NCBI GenBank assembly: GCA_916610825.1 | Contig: OU744450.1 | Location: forward strand, 8,824,261-8,888,260 | Origin: Haliclystus octoradiatus | Taxonomy: Eukaryota; Cnidaria; Staurozoa; Stauromedusae; Haliclystidae | Length of the DNA: 64,000 bases | Direction: 5' to 3' | Shown here: positions 52,890-64,000 of the stretch, in pieces | Position numbering within the stretch: the first letter of the stretch is position 1 | Layout: each line of letters begins with the position of its first letter | Made by a program: the position numbers and the translations under genes | The notes under the pieces: model-generated | What the model saw: the letters and a program-made list of their open reading frames with translations, nothing else | What the model was told of the DNA's origin: nothing | Database searches by the model: none

Positions 52890-53138
52890 GTCAAGCAAAT
52901 ATCAACTTCGTTAATCCTGGAATACTCACAACTTGTGATATAATCGATTTGGGCTGTACCAATACAGCTGGAAGTAATGTACAAGAAGCTACGTACACTA
53001 TATCTCCTGATGCCACACCAATTGATAATCCTGATGCATTTACACCATTACCCGAACACAACAATCAAATCATTACTTGTACAATAAAGGAAGAAGACAC
53101 CATAATAGGAACAGCTCAAATCACTTTAATAGTCAACT
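52890..53138 (+). CDS. Ig-like exon, subtype B
   Basis: Acceptor ttatccag|gt (weak pyrimidine tract), donor aact|gtaagt, phase 1-1, 249 nt (83 residues). It encodes QANINFVNPGILTTCDIIDL, GCTNTAGSN, DAFTPLPEHNNQIITCTIKE and ends LIVNC. The start is fixed by alignment with the other B modules and by the frame. It follows another B exon (51098), so the A-B alternation is broken once here, suggesting loss of an A exon or duplication of a B. Confidence 0.75.
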
Positions 53139-53267
53139 GTAAGTACATCAGTTACTTTTAGGAATTTTATAAATAGATTTACATTCTTTAAACATAGTTT
53201 TAAACGCTCGAAGCTTCTATGATTTGCTGACAATTTTCTATAACTACTCGATGTATATAATCTCCAG

Positions 53268-53519
53268 ATATCACCAGTGTTGCAATAACTCAACCAGATT
53301 CACCAATTGAAGCTGGAACAGAAACTCCACTCTTATGTAATGCAAATAGTGTTGGTGCACCACAATATGCATTTGAATTAGATGGCTCTACGGTTGGTCC
53401 AGCAACGTTTTCACCAAACATTGACCGTGATAGAAAGACACTAGAATGTATAGCAACTCTGACAGGTGCAAGTGGCACTGTGTGCTCTACAACTGGTACT
53501 TCTATCATTGACGTGTACG
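53268..53519 (+). CDS. Ig-like exon, subtype A
   Basis: Acceptor atctccag|at, donor tacg|gtaagt, phase 1-1, 252 nt (84 residues). It has no internal ATG, so it is easily missed. It encodes ITSVAITQPDSPIEAGTETP, LLCNANSVGAPQYAFELDG, ATFSPNIDRDRKTLECIATL, GTVCSTTGTS and ends IIDVYG. It has both Ig Cys positions and the extra Cys seen in other A modules. It is intact. Confidence 0.8.
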
Positions 53520-53539
53520 GTAAGTAATTTTATCTATAC

Positions 53540-54356
53540 GAAATTAATACTAAAGTTTGCGTTTGCATCCAGTTTTGGATGTTTTATTAATCACTTTTCA
53601 GGCAAAATATTTGTGCTATACATAATTAGAATAGCTGTTCTCCTGCAGCGATTCACAGATGTTTCCACATTATTATTGTTGATTATAGAGGACAGGAAAA
53701 TCGAAGACGAATTCAGATTTGAGGAAAGAGTTTTGTTGTAAAAATTATCTATACGATATAAAAGAATGTTTGGAAAAAGTTTTTTGGCTTGAAATACATT
53801 ACACTAAACACCTCTTTAAGGAAACAAATAGGTGTACATCAACATAAAGATAATTTTTATCATCAGAGTAATCTAAAGCTATTTCCATAGCATATGAAAT
53901 CCGTAGAGAGCTGTTAATATATAAATTTGGAAAATATATCAAAACATGCCATTTATCAGAACGCGAATTCAATTAATAATGACCAGCATAACTATTAATT
54001 GAATAAATTTAAGCTTCAATTGGCGAACTTGGTTAAGTTACGATATAATTATTATTAATTTCGATATAATATTCGTATATAGCAAGACCTCTAGTTTGCT
54101 TAATTATTTATGCATATTGTCCAATGAACGTTAAAGTAAGGCAGCATAAATTTGATATTGAGACATCAACATCAATTATAACGTCTTTTTATATCCGAAT
54201 TATTTCTTGGGAACATTTCTTTCAATAAATCATTTCAAGTCTTCTTATTATACCACATAAACAGGGTCAATTTATTACATCTTCATATCTTCTATATATA
54301 TAATATGTAGCTATATAGAGGTCAAAGGTATGTAAATAAACAAAATCTCCCGCAAC
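53540..54356. other. Intron, no feature seen
   Basis: No supported gene; the short frames here have no domain. Confidence 0.4.
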
Positions 54357-54359
54357 TAA

Positions 54360-54812
54360 GGCCCTGTTTACAAGGGGAGGATCATCCTTCTAGAAGGATG
54401 TTCCTTCTAAGCGACAGAGAAAATTATTTGTGTTTACCAACGAAGGCGCCTCATGTCGGGGGGCGGAACAGCTTTTCAAGAACGCGTATTGTCTGAATTT
54501 AAATTCAATTTTATGTCATTTCCCGTTTCGATTTATCCTAATATGGACATTGAAGGCTTGGGTCCGACAAAAAGTTGTACTGGCAGCAAGGGTCATCCTC
54601 CTGGAAGTGTTTACAAGGGCGACACGACATGAAAACATCTTTCGGGTAGGAGAATCATCCGCCCTCTACAGAAGGATAATCCTCCTACCCAAAAGCAGTT
54701 TTCATGTCGGTTCACCCTTGTTAACACAACGCATATTAACAATAGATCCGGATGATTCGGCTAGAAGGATGATCCTTCTAGAAGGATCATCCTCCTCTTT
54801 GTAAACAGGGCC
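54360..54812. mobile_element. 453-bp MITE with TAA target duplication
   Basis: Terminal inverted repeats start GGCCCTGTTTACAA on both ends and extend about 40 bp through the gatcatccttctagaagga region. TAA flanks both ends (54357-54359 and 54813-54815). The interior is itself an inverted repeat (aagggcgacacgacatgaaa against ttttcatgtcggttcaccctt). A 3-bp TWA-type target and GG-starting ends suggest a PIF/Harbinger (Tourist-like) MITE. The reading frame inside is not a gene. Confidence 0.75.
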
Positions 54813-55200
54813 TAACTTTCTAAACAAAGCCTTTTTATTCTAGTTTTCGTTTTGAATAGAATTGGTCTGTCTGCTTAAATACATCATATTGAATTGTAAA
54901 ATTTCCAACTTTGTTAATCCAATTGTTACGATACATCACTGTAAGTTAATATTTTACCAACAACAAGAATTCATGATATTCGTAGCATAATATCCTCTAA
55001 CTTGGACTGAGTTTTTGACACAAATGAGTATCTTGAGATTTCAAATATAGTTTTAGAATAATAATAATATAATAATAATATATACATGTTTTATGTTAGG
55101 ATAAGTTTGATATAATCTTTATTTGGATTGCTGCATATGTAAATTGATTTTATTTTACATGTACACTTCAGATTAAGGATATATTGTTCTTATCTTTTAG

Positions 55201-55461
55201 ATTTTGGTAGTCTCGTTTTTACTAATCCTGGCATCGTTACGGCTTGCGACGCTCCAGTCGATTTGAGTTGCTCTGCTCCAGATAGCAGTCGTCCAGCTGA
55301 TACAGTTGTAGTTGTAACCATCACTCCTGGACCTGCCACTATTCCCACCCCGCAATCTTTTTCCCCACTACCTGTGCATGACGAGGAAACTGTGACTTGC
55401 ACTGCAACTATAACATCACTTGGTGTATCAGTAACAGATTCGTTTGCTTTGGATGTTAATT
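55201..55461 (+). CDS. Ig-like exon, subtype B
   Basis: Acceptor tcttttag|at, donor aatt|gtaagt, phase 1-1, 261 nt (87 residues). It encodes FGSLVFTNPGIVTACDAPVD, LSCSAPDSSRPAD, ITPGPATIPTPQSF and EETVTCTATITSLG, ending LDVNC. It is the closest paralogue of the exon at 51098. It is intact. Confidence 0.8.
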
Positions 55462-55469
55462 GTAAGTAT

Positions 55470-56931
55470 TAATTACGAGGTTTCAATGGAATTATTACAC
55501 TACAATGTTTTACTGTGCACACTGAACAGCTTCATTTTAACTATTAATTCAAAGATATGTCTATAAATTTATCTGAAAATTTTGAATCAGACACCTCTTA
55601 CAAATTTTTTGGAAGAGATGTGATCAGTCAAGTCGTACCAGATTGATATTAATTTTCTTCAATAATAAAGTAACTTGAAAGCAATAAAATAAAAGGCACA
55701 TTAGACAAATGATTAAAAACTAATAATACTGCTAAAATCTAATAACAATTGTAACTATATACTTACATCGGTAGCTTTACCAGGACGCAATGGCTATATT
55801 AACGACTTCTAGTTGTTTTATAGTTGGTTTGCTACTGACTCATAAAATACAATTTACTTGCTTCATATGCCATTTACATGAAAATAATGGCTTTGAAACT
55901 AGCTGCATGTCTATTCTAAATGGATTATAATAAACAATCGGTGATTACACGCTATACGTTGTCTTAGCTATATATATTTACAAACAACAATGACTCCATG
56001 TGGGTCTGGTTATATGTCGCGACTGTAAAATGTCTAACTCTATTGACAACGTTACTCTGCTCTGTGTGGATTTACTTCTATAGGTCGTCACTTTGACATA
56101 ATCGTGACTAGTCAATCTTGTACTTTTGTAATTAAGAACATAAATATATGAAAAAGTAACTTGGCAAAGCTATATATCTGAAAGCTATAATATTTTAAAT
56201 AACATAAACTTAATATAATGTTTATGTTTTGTTCACAACACAGATCAAAGTTGTTAATATTTTTGATTACTATTAAACGTACTGTAAAATGAGAAGATAA
56301 ATTGATACAATAGTAATAAATAGAGGACAGTACGGGATTCCATATTCCGTATCGTAATCAATGATCAGCGCTCAATCTCGAACCATCTATTTGCAAAAGT
56401 TGAGACACTGATCTTTAATGTGCTGCTCTCTGCTCCATTTGGACAGATGCTAGATACGTCATTTTATGGACGCCGTTTTAGTTCAATCAAACGCAGGGTC
56501 GAGAAATTCTCACAAAGTGAGAAAATAAGGTATTGAGCTTGAAAAATGTTTTTGTTCAAGTAACATTTTCATTGGAAAGAAAATGATGATTAACGGGCCT
56601 CAAAATTGGTGTGTCGCAACTCTTATAAATATATCGTTTTCCTCTCTACACTGCAATAACTAAAAAGCTAAGTGGTGCTAACAGGGTGTCTCAAATGTGC
56701 TGATTAAGCCTATATAGTACTTTAACATCACCTTTTTGGTTCCGAAATGGATATAAGCAATACTCATCTGTTGCTTCAGAAACTCAATGTTGTTTATGAT
56801 CACCGATAACCGCCAAATTTTATCTTGATGCGAAAAATGTCATTGTTTTTAAAATTAATTATTGACTTGATAATTCAGCAAAGTAAAATCGATTGCTATT
56901 TTCATATTCTATGTTTGAAATTTCTTTGAAG
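55470..56931. other. Intron with a possible dispersed-repeat fragment
   Basis: No gene seen. Near 56380-56500 cgaaccatctatttgcaaaa, cagatgctag and ttcaatc resemble the dispersed repeats at 12490 and 46479 only loosely. Confidence 0.35.
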
Positions 56932-57192
56932 ATGTTACAAGTGTCACTTTGACAGACCCATCACCAGCTATGGCAAATGTTGTAACTCCACTAGAGTGTC
57001 TTGCAGATAGTACCCCAGCAGGGGCGGTTATCACTTATAGTTTAAATGGTGATGATATAGCTGATCCTGCTAATTTTATTCCGACTTCTGCTGATAATGG
57101 ATTGCAACTTAGCTGTACTGCAACTGTTGTAAATGGTGACAACGTTCCATGCCCTACGACAGCTTCTACTATCCTCCAGGTTGAAACGCCAC
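56932..57192 (+). CDS. Ig-like exon, subtype A (last Ig module)
   Basis: Acceptor tttgaag|at, donor ccac|gtaagt, phase 1-1, 261 nt (87 residues). It encodes VTSVTLTDPSPAMANVVTPL, ECLADSTPAGAVITYSLNGD, FIPTSADNGLQLSCTATVVN and VPCPTTASTI, ending QVETPR. The TS.DNG.....CTAT core matches the exon at 39221. It is intact and directly precedes the C-terminal domain exons. Confidence 0.8.
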
Positions 57193-57862
57193 GTAAGTGA
57201 GAAATGATCATCATATTATGATCTATATTATGATTCCCATTGTTGTTTAATTGAGTTGGTAGCATTTACACAGACACTTAGTCATGGACCACATCAGTCA
57301 ATCAACTAAAACAGTTATTGATCTCAAGCTCGATAAATGTAGGTATAATGAACTTGGCAGACCTCGGTCATATACAACATATAAAATGTTTCCGTCCGCG
57401 ATGTCATCGTAGAGAGAAGGTGTCTGTATAAATGTTTAGAAATATGAATGCTAATTTTAGAACAAAATTACTAAACAGTAGATTGAAGTGTCTTATAACA
57501 AAAATCAAAAATCAAAATATACCATTTGCTGTATCTAAAATTTAACCATTATTGTCTATGTAATGCCAATCAGTTTATTGTTGAATTAATTTTAAGATGA
57601 TCCTCTGTAATTTAGTATGGTTTAAATGGAGCTGCTTTACAATTTCAAGGCTCTGGTCTGGATGTCAATCAGAGAATTAAAAATGACTCTCCTTTATTGC
57701 TGCTGATTCATTCTATAAAGTTCTCGACTCATTAGAACATCATCCATTAGGACGCCTTTTTCTCCGTACAATACTTATACCGCACATGAATATAATTTTT
57801 TTTTTGAAATATTTTACTTACACCGCACATGAATATAAAATTATTTTGTGAAATATTTTCAG

Positions 57863-58089
57863 CTACATGTGAAGGTGGGAACGTCTTCATCAATGAATTC
57901 CATTACGACAACGAGGGTGGTGGAGCAGATCAGTTTATTGAAGTAGCTGGAGCATCTGGTACATCACTCAATTTGTATACAATTGAATTATATAACGGTC
58001 AGAGTAAAAATTCTTATGGCGCTATCTACGACTTTCCTGTAAATACAGTTATAGCGGATGACACGGCAACTGGATACGGCTTTGTTTCG
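57863..58089 (+). CDS. Lamin-tail-like (bacterial nuclease-type) domain, exon 1
   Basis: Acceptor attttcag|ct (phase 1), donor ttcg|gtaaga (phase 0), 227 nt. It encodes CEGGNVFINEFHYDNEG, then ADQFIEVAGASGTSLN, IELYNGQS and TGYGFVS. The INE.HYDN.G...FIE.AG..G..L......LYNG pattern is that of the lamin-tail-like domain often attached to bacterial extracellular nucleases and other secreted proteins. The continuation lies on the exon at 60720. In this gene it follows the last Ig-like module, so it forms the C-terminal domain of a secreted mosaic protein. No nuclease catalytic domain is present, so enzymatic activity is not implied. Confidence 0.78.
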
Positions 58090-60719
58090 GTAAGAGTATA
58101 TCTATTGCTTGGATCTTGATATGCTTATGCCTATTGTGATATTCAAATTATAAATTTCTTGTGGACAGACGTGGAATGAAATAGTTTATTCAATAGCTTT
58201 CATGAGAAGAATATTTTATGTCAAGAAAGTTTGCATTTAAAATTTAGAAGTATTTCAGGTTTAAGAATGTTTACATTTAACAGTCAAAAAACAAACCTAT
58301 TGTACATGAGCAAGCTTTGACAGTTATCTCTTTGCAAATCCAAATCGCTTGAAAATTATAGATTAGCGATCATGTTTTTAGATCACAAAAAGTGAGACCG
58401 ACTTTGAATCAAGCCTAATTTTCTTGAAAGTATCTGATATTCAAGCGCAAGTGTTCAAATAATTTCATAGAAATATCTTGTTCTAAAATCCAACAATGTA
58501 TTATGTTGGAATCGGGGAGCATACTTGTATCTTTTCAAGATATTTTATTGATAATATGTTAGGAAAATTCAATCTGAGAAAGAGCTTTGCGTTGAGCCTT
58601 TTGATCAATCATATTCGCATACCTAACTCGCTTATTTCCTCGGAATCCAAGCAACTCAGATGTATTAAGTTTCCATTAGTTTACCTATCTAGACAATTCT
58701 AAGAGTAATTTGAAACGACAAAACGCACCGAACGCACCAGTCATCTGAAGTACACGGTGAAACGACTCTTAATGATATTCTTTTAAATTTCTGGTATGGA
58801 ATGAGTATAAAATTTGTCGAATGTGAAAGTTTTCCAGAATAAAATATATGAAAGATTTCACTCAATGCTTTTCTTAGAAATGAATTTAAACCAAAGAACA
58901 AACGGATCATATCATAAATAATTCCTTTGGAAAGAGCTATCTCCCGGCTTGAAAACGTTTTCGTGATTAATCATGATGATGATATAAAGGATTTGTATAA
59001 ACTTGCTATTTTGCACATCTATTTTAACTTCACTGGATACCCGTTTACATGTTGTGTTTAAATAAGTATGCTGCTGCATTTCAGATCACAACACATCTCA
59101 AATATATCAATATTTGAAACGCAATATATCAATATTTGCAAAGCAAGGATGCCTCCCAAATCTCCATGTGTAGTAAATTTAAATTGAAACATTGCAAGTG
59201 TATGGTAACACTTTTCTGAAATGAAACAAATTTCAGAATTATTTTTTTTTCCACAGAAGGTCGTTCGCATTTTGAATGAATAATATCAAATTCACCCTCG
59301 GACAATTTTTATCTTTAACTTTTTTGTGGTAAATTTTGCTAAGTATTTATCCTACAATTTCGAAACAAATAAACAAACCAATCAAATAGAATCTTTACTT
59401 TCGAGTATGTCGTAATATTTTCACTCCCTCATAAAGTGGAAAAAGACGTATTTCTAATGGCGTATAACGTTATAGAGAATTTTTGCCTGGAATTAGAATG
59501 TTTACAAACGTTTAGGATATTTGATGTTCATTCAAGTCTTCCAAAGTAATATAGTCATTGTTTTTTTCAAATGGTAGTTTGGTCTTTCGTTAGACATATC
59601 AAATGACAACTTTATGACCAGAACAAAATATTTTAGATAATCAGATATCACGACTTCCAGAGGTTATCAGGAAAAGGAATTTGATCCATTATTTGACATG
59701 AATTGAAGAAATGCATAGCCAAATCACTAGGAAGCATATCTGCCATTAAAACACCTTCGGAAACGTCGACTTGACGTACGAAAAAGGCTTCAATTTTTAC
59801 TTTTTGTAGTCCAAATGTTGTGGTTTGCATGTTGTGTTTACCGTAGTAACAGTTTACATTGCTTCTGTTGGTATAACTTCTTGCTCTACATGTACACTGT
59901 AATTTTTAGTCGCTCTCTTTATAACCAGGCTCCGACAAAAAATGTCCAGCCTTCTGTAATCTTAGAGGCATTTTAACAGTTTCTTCTGAATTTTTTTGTT
60001 GATGTTTTACCAATCAATCAAAAATTTGTGTTTAAAAGTTTTTGAAATATCGAATTTCTTCTGAATTTTCTCGAACCTTCAGGAATCTAAGATTCCAGGC
60101 TTCCTACCTTTTTCAGATCATGCTTATAACTCAACTTTGATGGGGAATTAAAATCTAATAATACATGTAATCTTTCAGAACTCTACACAATCTCAATAGC
60201 GTCGCAAATTTCAGGTGCCAAATGATTTCACGTTCCACATTGAATCCCTGGAACATTAACTGCTGTACATGCATCACTTCCTGTAAACTGAGGTGGCTTC
60301 TCTGTGTTTTAAGACAATAGATTTCTCAAAGGAAACAAGTCTCATTTCTCAATCCATCAAGATTGGCATAACACAGAAATGAGACTTGAGCAAGTCAAAG
60401 TAGATTATTGCAATAAAATTCTTCACGCTCATGGATTGGCTCGGGTTTATAGTCTATGCTTATAATATTTTTAATCTATAAATGAATTACTTAAGGGAGT
60501 AAATGAAATGAAATTCAGTCAGACATACCAAATGCAATCAAAATGCAATGCCATTGTCTAATGTATTTCCTTCCCTTTATCTCCATGTTTTTGGAATGAG
60601 TTAACTCCTTCATGCCCGCATGAAATTCGAAAAATACAATGTTGTTAAGAGCACCCATTGACTGTACAATAGTTGTTCACATGTTATAATATTTAAATCT
60701 ATTTGTGAATGATATTTAG
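58090..60719. other. Intron splitting the lamin-tail-like domain
   Basis: 2.63 kb, phase 0, GT-AG. It contains a short hairpin (near 60330-60395: caagtctcatttct / agaaatgagacttg). No gene or clear element seen. Confidence 0.55.
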
Positions 60720-61016
60720 ATTGAGGTTCCTAATGTACAAGTTGGAGCACCTGATGGCATGGCTCTGGTATGCACTTCACCTGCTGGTGCAGTAAAAGTA
60801 CTTGAATTTATCAGCTACGAAGGCACATTTACAGCAAAAAATGGACCAGCAAATGATATGGCTAGTATTGAAATTGGATTGATGGAAGATAATACAACAC
60901 CAGTAGGACATTCCTTACAGAAGAATGGAACTGGAAATGAGGCAGAAGATTTCTCATGGAATTTTAGCGGTGTTAATACTTCTGGTTCAGTAAACAATGG
61001 TCAGACATTCAATTGA
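60720..61016 (+). CDS. Lamin-tail-like domain, exon 2 (gene end)
   Basis: Acceptor atatttag|att, phase 0, stop TGA at 61014-61016. It encodes GAPDGMALVCTSPAGAVKVL, EFISYEGTFTAKNGPANDM, TPVGHSLQKNGTGNEAEDFS and SGSVNNGQTFN. PDG.ALV, FlSYEG.f.A..GPA, TPVG.SLQ..G.G....DF.W and a final VN.GQTF are the landmark blocks of the second half of the bacterial-type domain, in order and complete. The protein ends right after this domain, as bacterial homologues often do. No polyadenylation signal is obvious just downstream. Confidence 0.8.
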   Translation: MEVPNVQVGAPDGMALVCTSPAGAVKVLEFISYEGTFTAKNGPANDMASIEIGLMEDNTTPVGHSLQKNGTGNEAEDFSWNFSGVNTSGSVNNGQTFN

Positions 61017-62330
61017 TTTTCCAATAATCACAGTTTTGACAAGCGATCCACTTCGGACGTACTTCTATTTTACTGCTCGGATAGTTTATTCATATGAAGG
61101 ACAACATCCTTGGGTGGCTATTCAATCATTTAGAATTATCAATGTCAATGAAATTTCAAGATTTTTATAGGTTATATACTTCTATTTTGCTAGACTATTC
61201 CAAGTTTCAGCTGTATTATACCATTTTGTGAGCATAGATAAATATAGCTCAATATAATAGTTTTATTTATAGTTTTATTTCTGTCTGATGATTGCTATAA
61301 AAGCATGAAACTTAAATATACAGTACAAGAATGTGTGGTATCTGACTCCTTTCTATTTCTATTATTATTATACAGCTAAATAGATACGGTTTAATTCATG
61401 ATATAAAACAATTTGATGCAACACGATGCAACTCTAAATTTGATTTATTTTTATGTTTTGGACAGCTTGATATTTTGTTACGACTAGTGCACAGTTACAC
61501 GCGATGCGAGTAAATTAGTGTGAAATGAATCATGGAAGTCGACCACTTTCCCTCCTTGCGGGCCTTTTGAGAAAAATAAATATGTAGGCTAATTAAGCCT
61601 CTATCCTGCATTCCGGTGTCTAAGGGGGGAATTTAAGCAGCGAAGTAGAAATCACAATGTGATCATTTTACGAAGAAAGACTGGACTTACTTGTTACTGG
61701 TTATGATTATGCTATAATTTCATTTCCAGTATAGGCATCTTATACCAGGATTATTTTAATGGTCACAAATTACATTCAAACTTGTACATGAACTTTCATA
61801 TAAATCGTATATATACTACAATACTGTACAGTGAAATGTCTGCCTAATTGTATTAGTTTCTTAATATGTTTTCACTTTACTGATATCTAATTATATCTGC
61901 GATCTATACCATTTGCAAGCTGGATTCCGTTATGAACTGTATAAAGCTGTTTCTATGCATTGAACACCATAATAAAAGCTCCCCCCACATCTGGATACTA
62001 TAATTAATACTTATTGGGGTACCTCATCCTGCTCAGCCAGGGCTCTCTGATAACCCCATAATGTTTAACAAATATAAGCTGGACATTTCATGGATAAATA
62101 AATGCATGAAAAGAGAATAATATACACACAACCTTCCTTGTAAATTGGGGTTAAATTGAATTTAAAGGTTAAACCATCATATTTAAAATGCGTATATTGT
62201 GAGGTATTACATTGTATGTTGGAGGAAGGGTCCTGGAATTGAGGCTCAGGTTCTGAGAAAGGGCTAGGTATTACGCAATGGGTCATCTAATCTACTTTAC
62301 AGTTTTCTTGCGCGTTTTTATTCAGTCCTT
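61017..62330. other. 3' flank of the mosaic gene, no gene seen
   Basis: AT-rich; an AATAAA-type word occurs near 61575 and an AATAAAA near 61966, either of which could serve polyadenylation. Nothing else supported. Confidence 0.4.
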
Positions 62331-62340
62331 GCCTTGCCAG

Positions 62341-62465
62341 CTTGCCAGCTTGCTGCTTAATTCATTTCAGCCAACTTCCGCAAGATGTAAATTTATTTTA
62401 ATGCTGCTTTGCTTAGTTCATTTCAGCCAGCTTCCCAAATTGTAAATTTATTTTGATGCTGCTTT
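62341..62465. repeat. Imperfect tandem duplication (~65 bp unit)
   Basis: Two adjacent copies share gctta.ttcatttcagcca, tgtaaatttatttt and atgctgcttt. Confidence 0.7.
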
Positions 62466-62578
62466 AATTGAAGTCATATTTACTTGCTGTAATGCTATGC
62501 CAATGATGATTGAGGTGCTGGCTGACGTTGTTTGATACTGGTCAAATATGCTTGTTGATTGCTGCGGATTAGCATTGT

Positions 62579-62775
62579 GTTGTTGTTGCTGCTATGATAT
62601 GCTAATGCTTTGGACAATTTCGCTATCGTTGATATTGTTGTTGTTGTTGCTATGCTATGCTAATGCTTTGGGTCATGCCGCTATCATTGATGTTATTGTT
62701 GTTGCTATGCTATGATAATGCTTTGGGCCTTGTCGCCATCATTGAGATTGTTGTTGTTGTTATGCTAGGCTATGG
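62579..62775. repeat. ~62-bp minisatellite with GTT runs
   Basis: About three copies of a unit containing ttgttgttgttgctatgcta, gctaatgctttgg and gctatcattgat, with sequence drift between copies. Confidence 0.8.
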
Positions 62776-62779
62776 TATT

Positions 62780-63227
62780 GATGACTGAGTTTGGGCTGCT
62801 GTTGTTTAGAATTGCCGGTTAAATGTGGAACATTTTTCTCCTACCCTCCTCCCATTCAAAGTTATGGTTTGTAAGTATGATTAGGAATTCCACTGACTTA
62901 GCAGTGTGACTGCATCTAGTTTGGCGGTGTCAGGTCTGCCTTTGTTCTGACGGCATTTATAATTATTGCCGCCCACCACCTCCCACCAACCAAGCACCTG
63001 GGCCAAAACATTGTTGTAATATTAAGATGAATGGTTTATTAATTGACTAAATAAACTAATCTACATTAAAAGTAGAACATGTAATGCCATTGTAAATTCT
63101 TCGTGCAGTACAGTTAGTTAAGTTTAAAACTTTGACTCAGCAGAATATCTATATTTAAATTTAAATTTTATTATTTTCAATTGCCTTTAAACATTCAGAC
63201 AGACACGGCGATTTACGCACCATTTGT
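62780..63227. other. Stretch with no feature seen
   Basis: No coding or repeat signal beyond local AT richness. Confidence 0.4.
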
Positions 63228-63728
63228 TTATAGATTGCTTGACAGTCTTCGCTTTCTGGAAGTAGGGGATTCATCGAGTATGCTTCTTTCTGAATGTTGA
63301 TTGTTAGTATTCAAGCGTCTGCGTCTAGTTGCTGGCGTTTGCGACTGACGTATAGAAGCTCTTCTATTGGTGTCAGCTGAGAGGCATCGTGATCTAGTCG
63401 TTGGCGTCTGTGCTGGTGTATTGTACTTGTAATTAGTCGGCTTCGCTGGAGGCGCTGTGACCTTGTAGTTGGGGCCATAGAGGTATAAGATATAGATCGC
63501 TAACCACGTCACCTCCCCTGTCTCCGACTTCCGCCCTTTTCTTGGAGGGAAAAACAATGGAGTCGCAGCGTTTTGGCAGCTTTGGCGGGAATATAAATCA
63601 AACAAAATATCAGCTGTTTTGAGTGGAGAAAGTTTTACTACTTTCGAAAACTGGTTAACAACGGTTGAATTCCCTTTAGAAATTATTTTTAATTTATTAT
63701 TTGAAACATATTTATGTATGAACAACAT
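63228..63728 (-). CDS. Possible minus-strand exon with SP/TP-R-R-R-L repeats
   Basis: An open frame of 166 codons. The C-terminal part is basic and contains three degenerate copies of a motif: QTPTTRSRCLS, QTPATRRRRLN and ESPTSRKRRLS, followed by the stop. Such a pattern (proline-directed Ser/Thr next to R-R-R-L) could be phosphorylation or nuclear-localisation sites. The local base composition is less AT-rich than its surroundings. I recognise no domain and the N-terminal third looks random, so this may be the last exon of a gene entering from the right, or chance. Confidence 0.3.
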   Translation of the reverse strand: MLFIHKYVSNNKLKIISKGNSTVVNQFSKVVKLSPLKTADILFDLYSRQSCQNAATPLFFPPRKGRKSETGEVTWLAIYILYLYGPNYKVTAPPAKPTNYKYNTPAQTPTTRSRCLSADTNRRASIRQSQTPATRRRRLNTNNQHSERSILDESPTSRKRRLSSNL

Positions 63729-64000
63729 TTTACAGGGTATTGTCGTGTGAACAAGAGCTGAAGGTAAATAAAATCGCCAATAATAATTCGTAATAAATCA
63801 TACTTTCAACAATTTGATTGTTCAAAATTGTCAGCAGATAGCTGTTACCCACAACAAGCAAGAAGCAACTGTCTATGCTTCATTCAACACTACCTTTTGT
63901 TGAAAATTTACGGAATATTATTCCTGTTTCTTCATCGTGTGAGTAACATCTCCACAAAAACACTGATCAAAATAACTTGTGCTTCAAAAAGTTCAAAATC

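Noticed and set aside
54430-54804. 124-codon frame
   Set aside because: Lies wholly inside a MITE with terminal inverted repeats and has no domain; incidental.
62560-62780. CRISPR-like regular repeats
   Set aside because: The units are contiguous diverged tandem copies with no spacers; a eukaryotic minisatellite.

Overview
The window is AT-rich, intron-rich nuclear DNA from an animal, probably an invertebrate. Evidence: GT-AG introns, thrombospondin type 1 (TSP1) and Ig-like extracellular modules each on one phase-1 exon, tRNA-derived SINEs, degraded LINE and Penelope-type retroelements, foldback and MITE-like DNA elements, and a long (TATC)n microsatellite. I cannot name the species. There are no prokaryotic genes or operons. 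Most long reading frames (for example the poly-YLSI frame over the microsatellite) are not genes.

Layout. 1-8640: a mosaic of duplicated non-coding blocks of 0.4-1.5 kb, one carrying a 934-bp foldback element at a TTAA target whose empty site is preserved in the sister copy. 8640-11760: a tandem duplication of a TATA promoter plus signal-peptide exon; the second copy holds a SINE with a 14-bp target-site duplication. 12785-61016 (+): what looks like one large secreted-protein gene: signal peptide, TSP1 exons, a series of Ig-like exons in two alternating subtypes (A and B), and a C-terminal two-exon domain resembling the lamin-tail-like domain of bacterial secreted nucleases, ending in TGA at 61014-61016. 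All intact TSP1 and Ig exons are phase 1-1, so they can be skipped or duplicated without changing frame. Several upstream modules are damaged.

Nested in the large intron between TSP1 exons (13.9-27.8 kb) is a second gene on the same strand: three exons (15551-16130, 16529-16783, 17392-18359) that splice in frame to an intact 600-residue protein. Its acidic, zinc-binding and motif residues follow the order of the RAG1/Transib transposase core, and several spacings are the same as I recall for RAG1. This is the most interesting item in the window. The same intron holds a LINE 3' end running into about 3.8 kb of (TATC)n, with a 200-N gap, and a second SINE copy.

The other introns carry a decayed LINE (35.9-37.9 kb), a minus-strand LINE reverse-transcriptase remnant (47 kb), two GIY-YIG retroelement fragments (47.5 and 51.9 kb), a TAA-flanked MITE (54.4 kb), foldbacks and minisatellites. 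After the gene end (61.0-64.0 kb) there are short tandem repeats and one weakly supported minus-strand reading frame.
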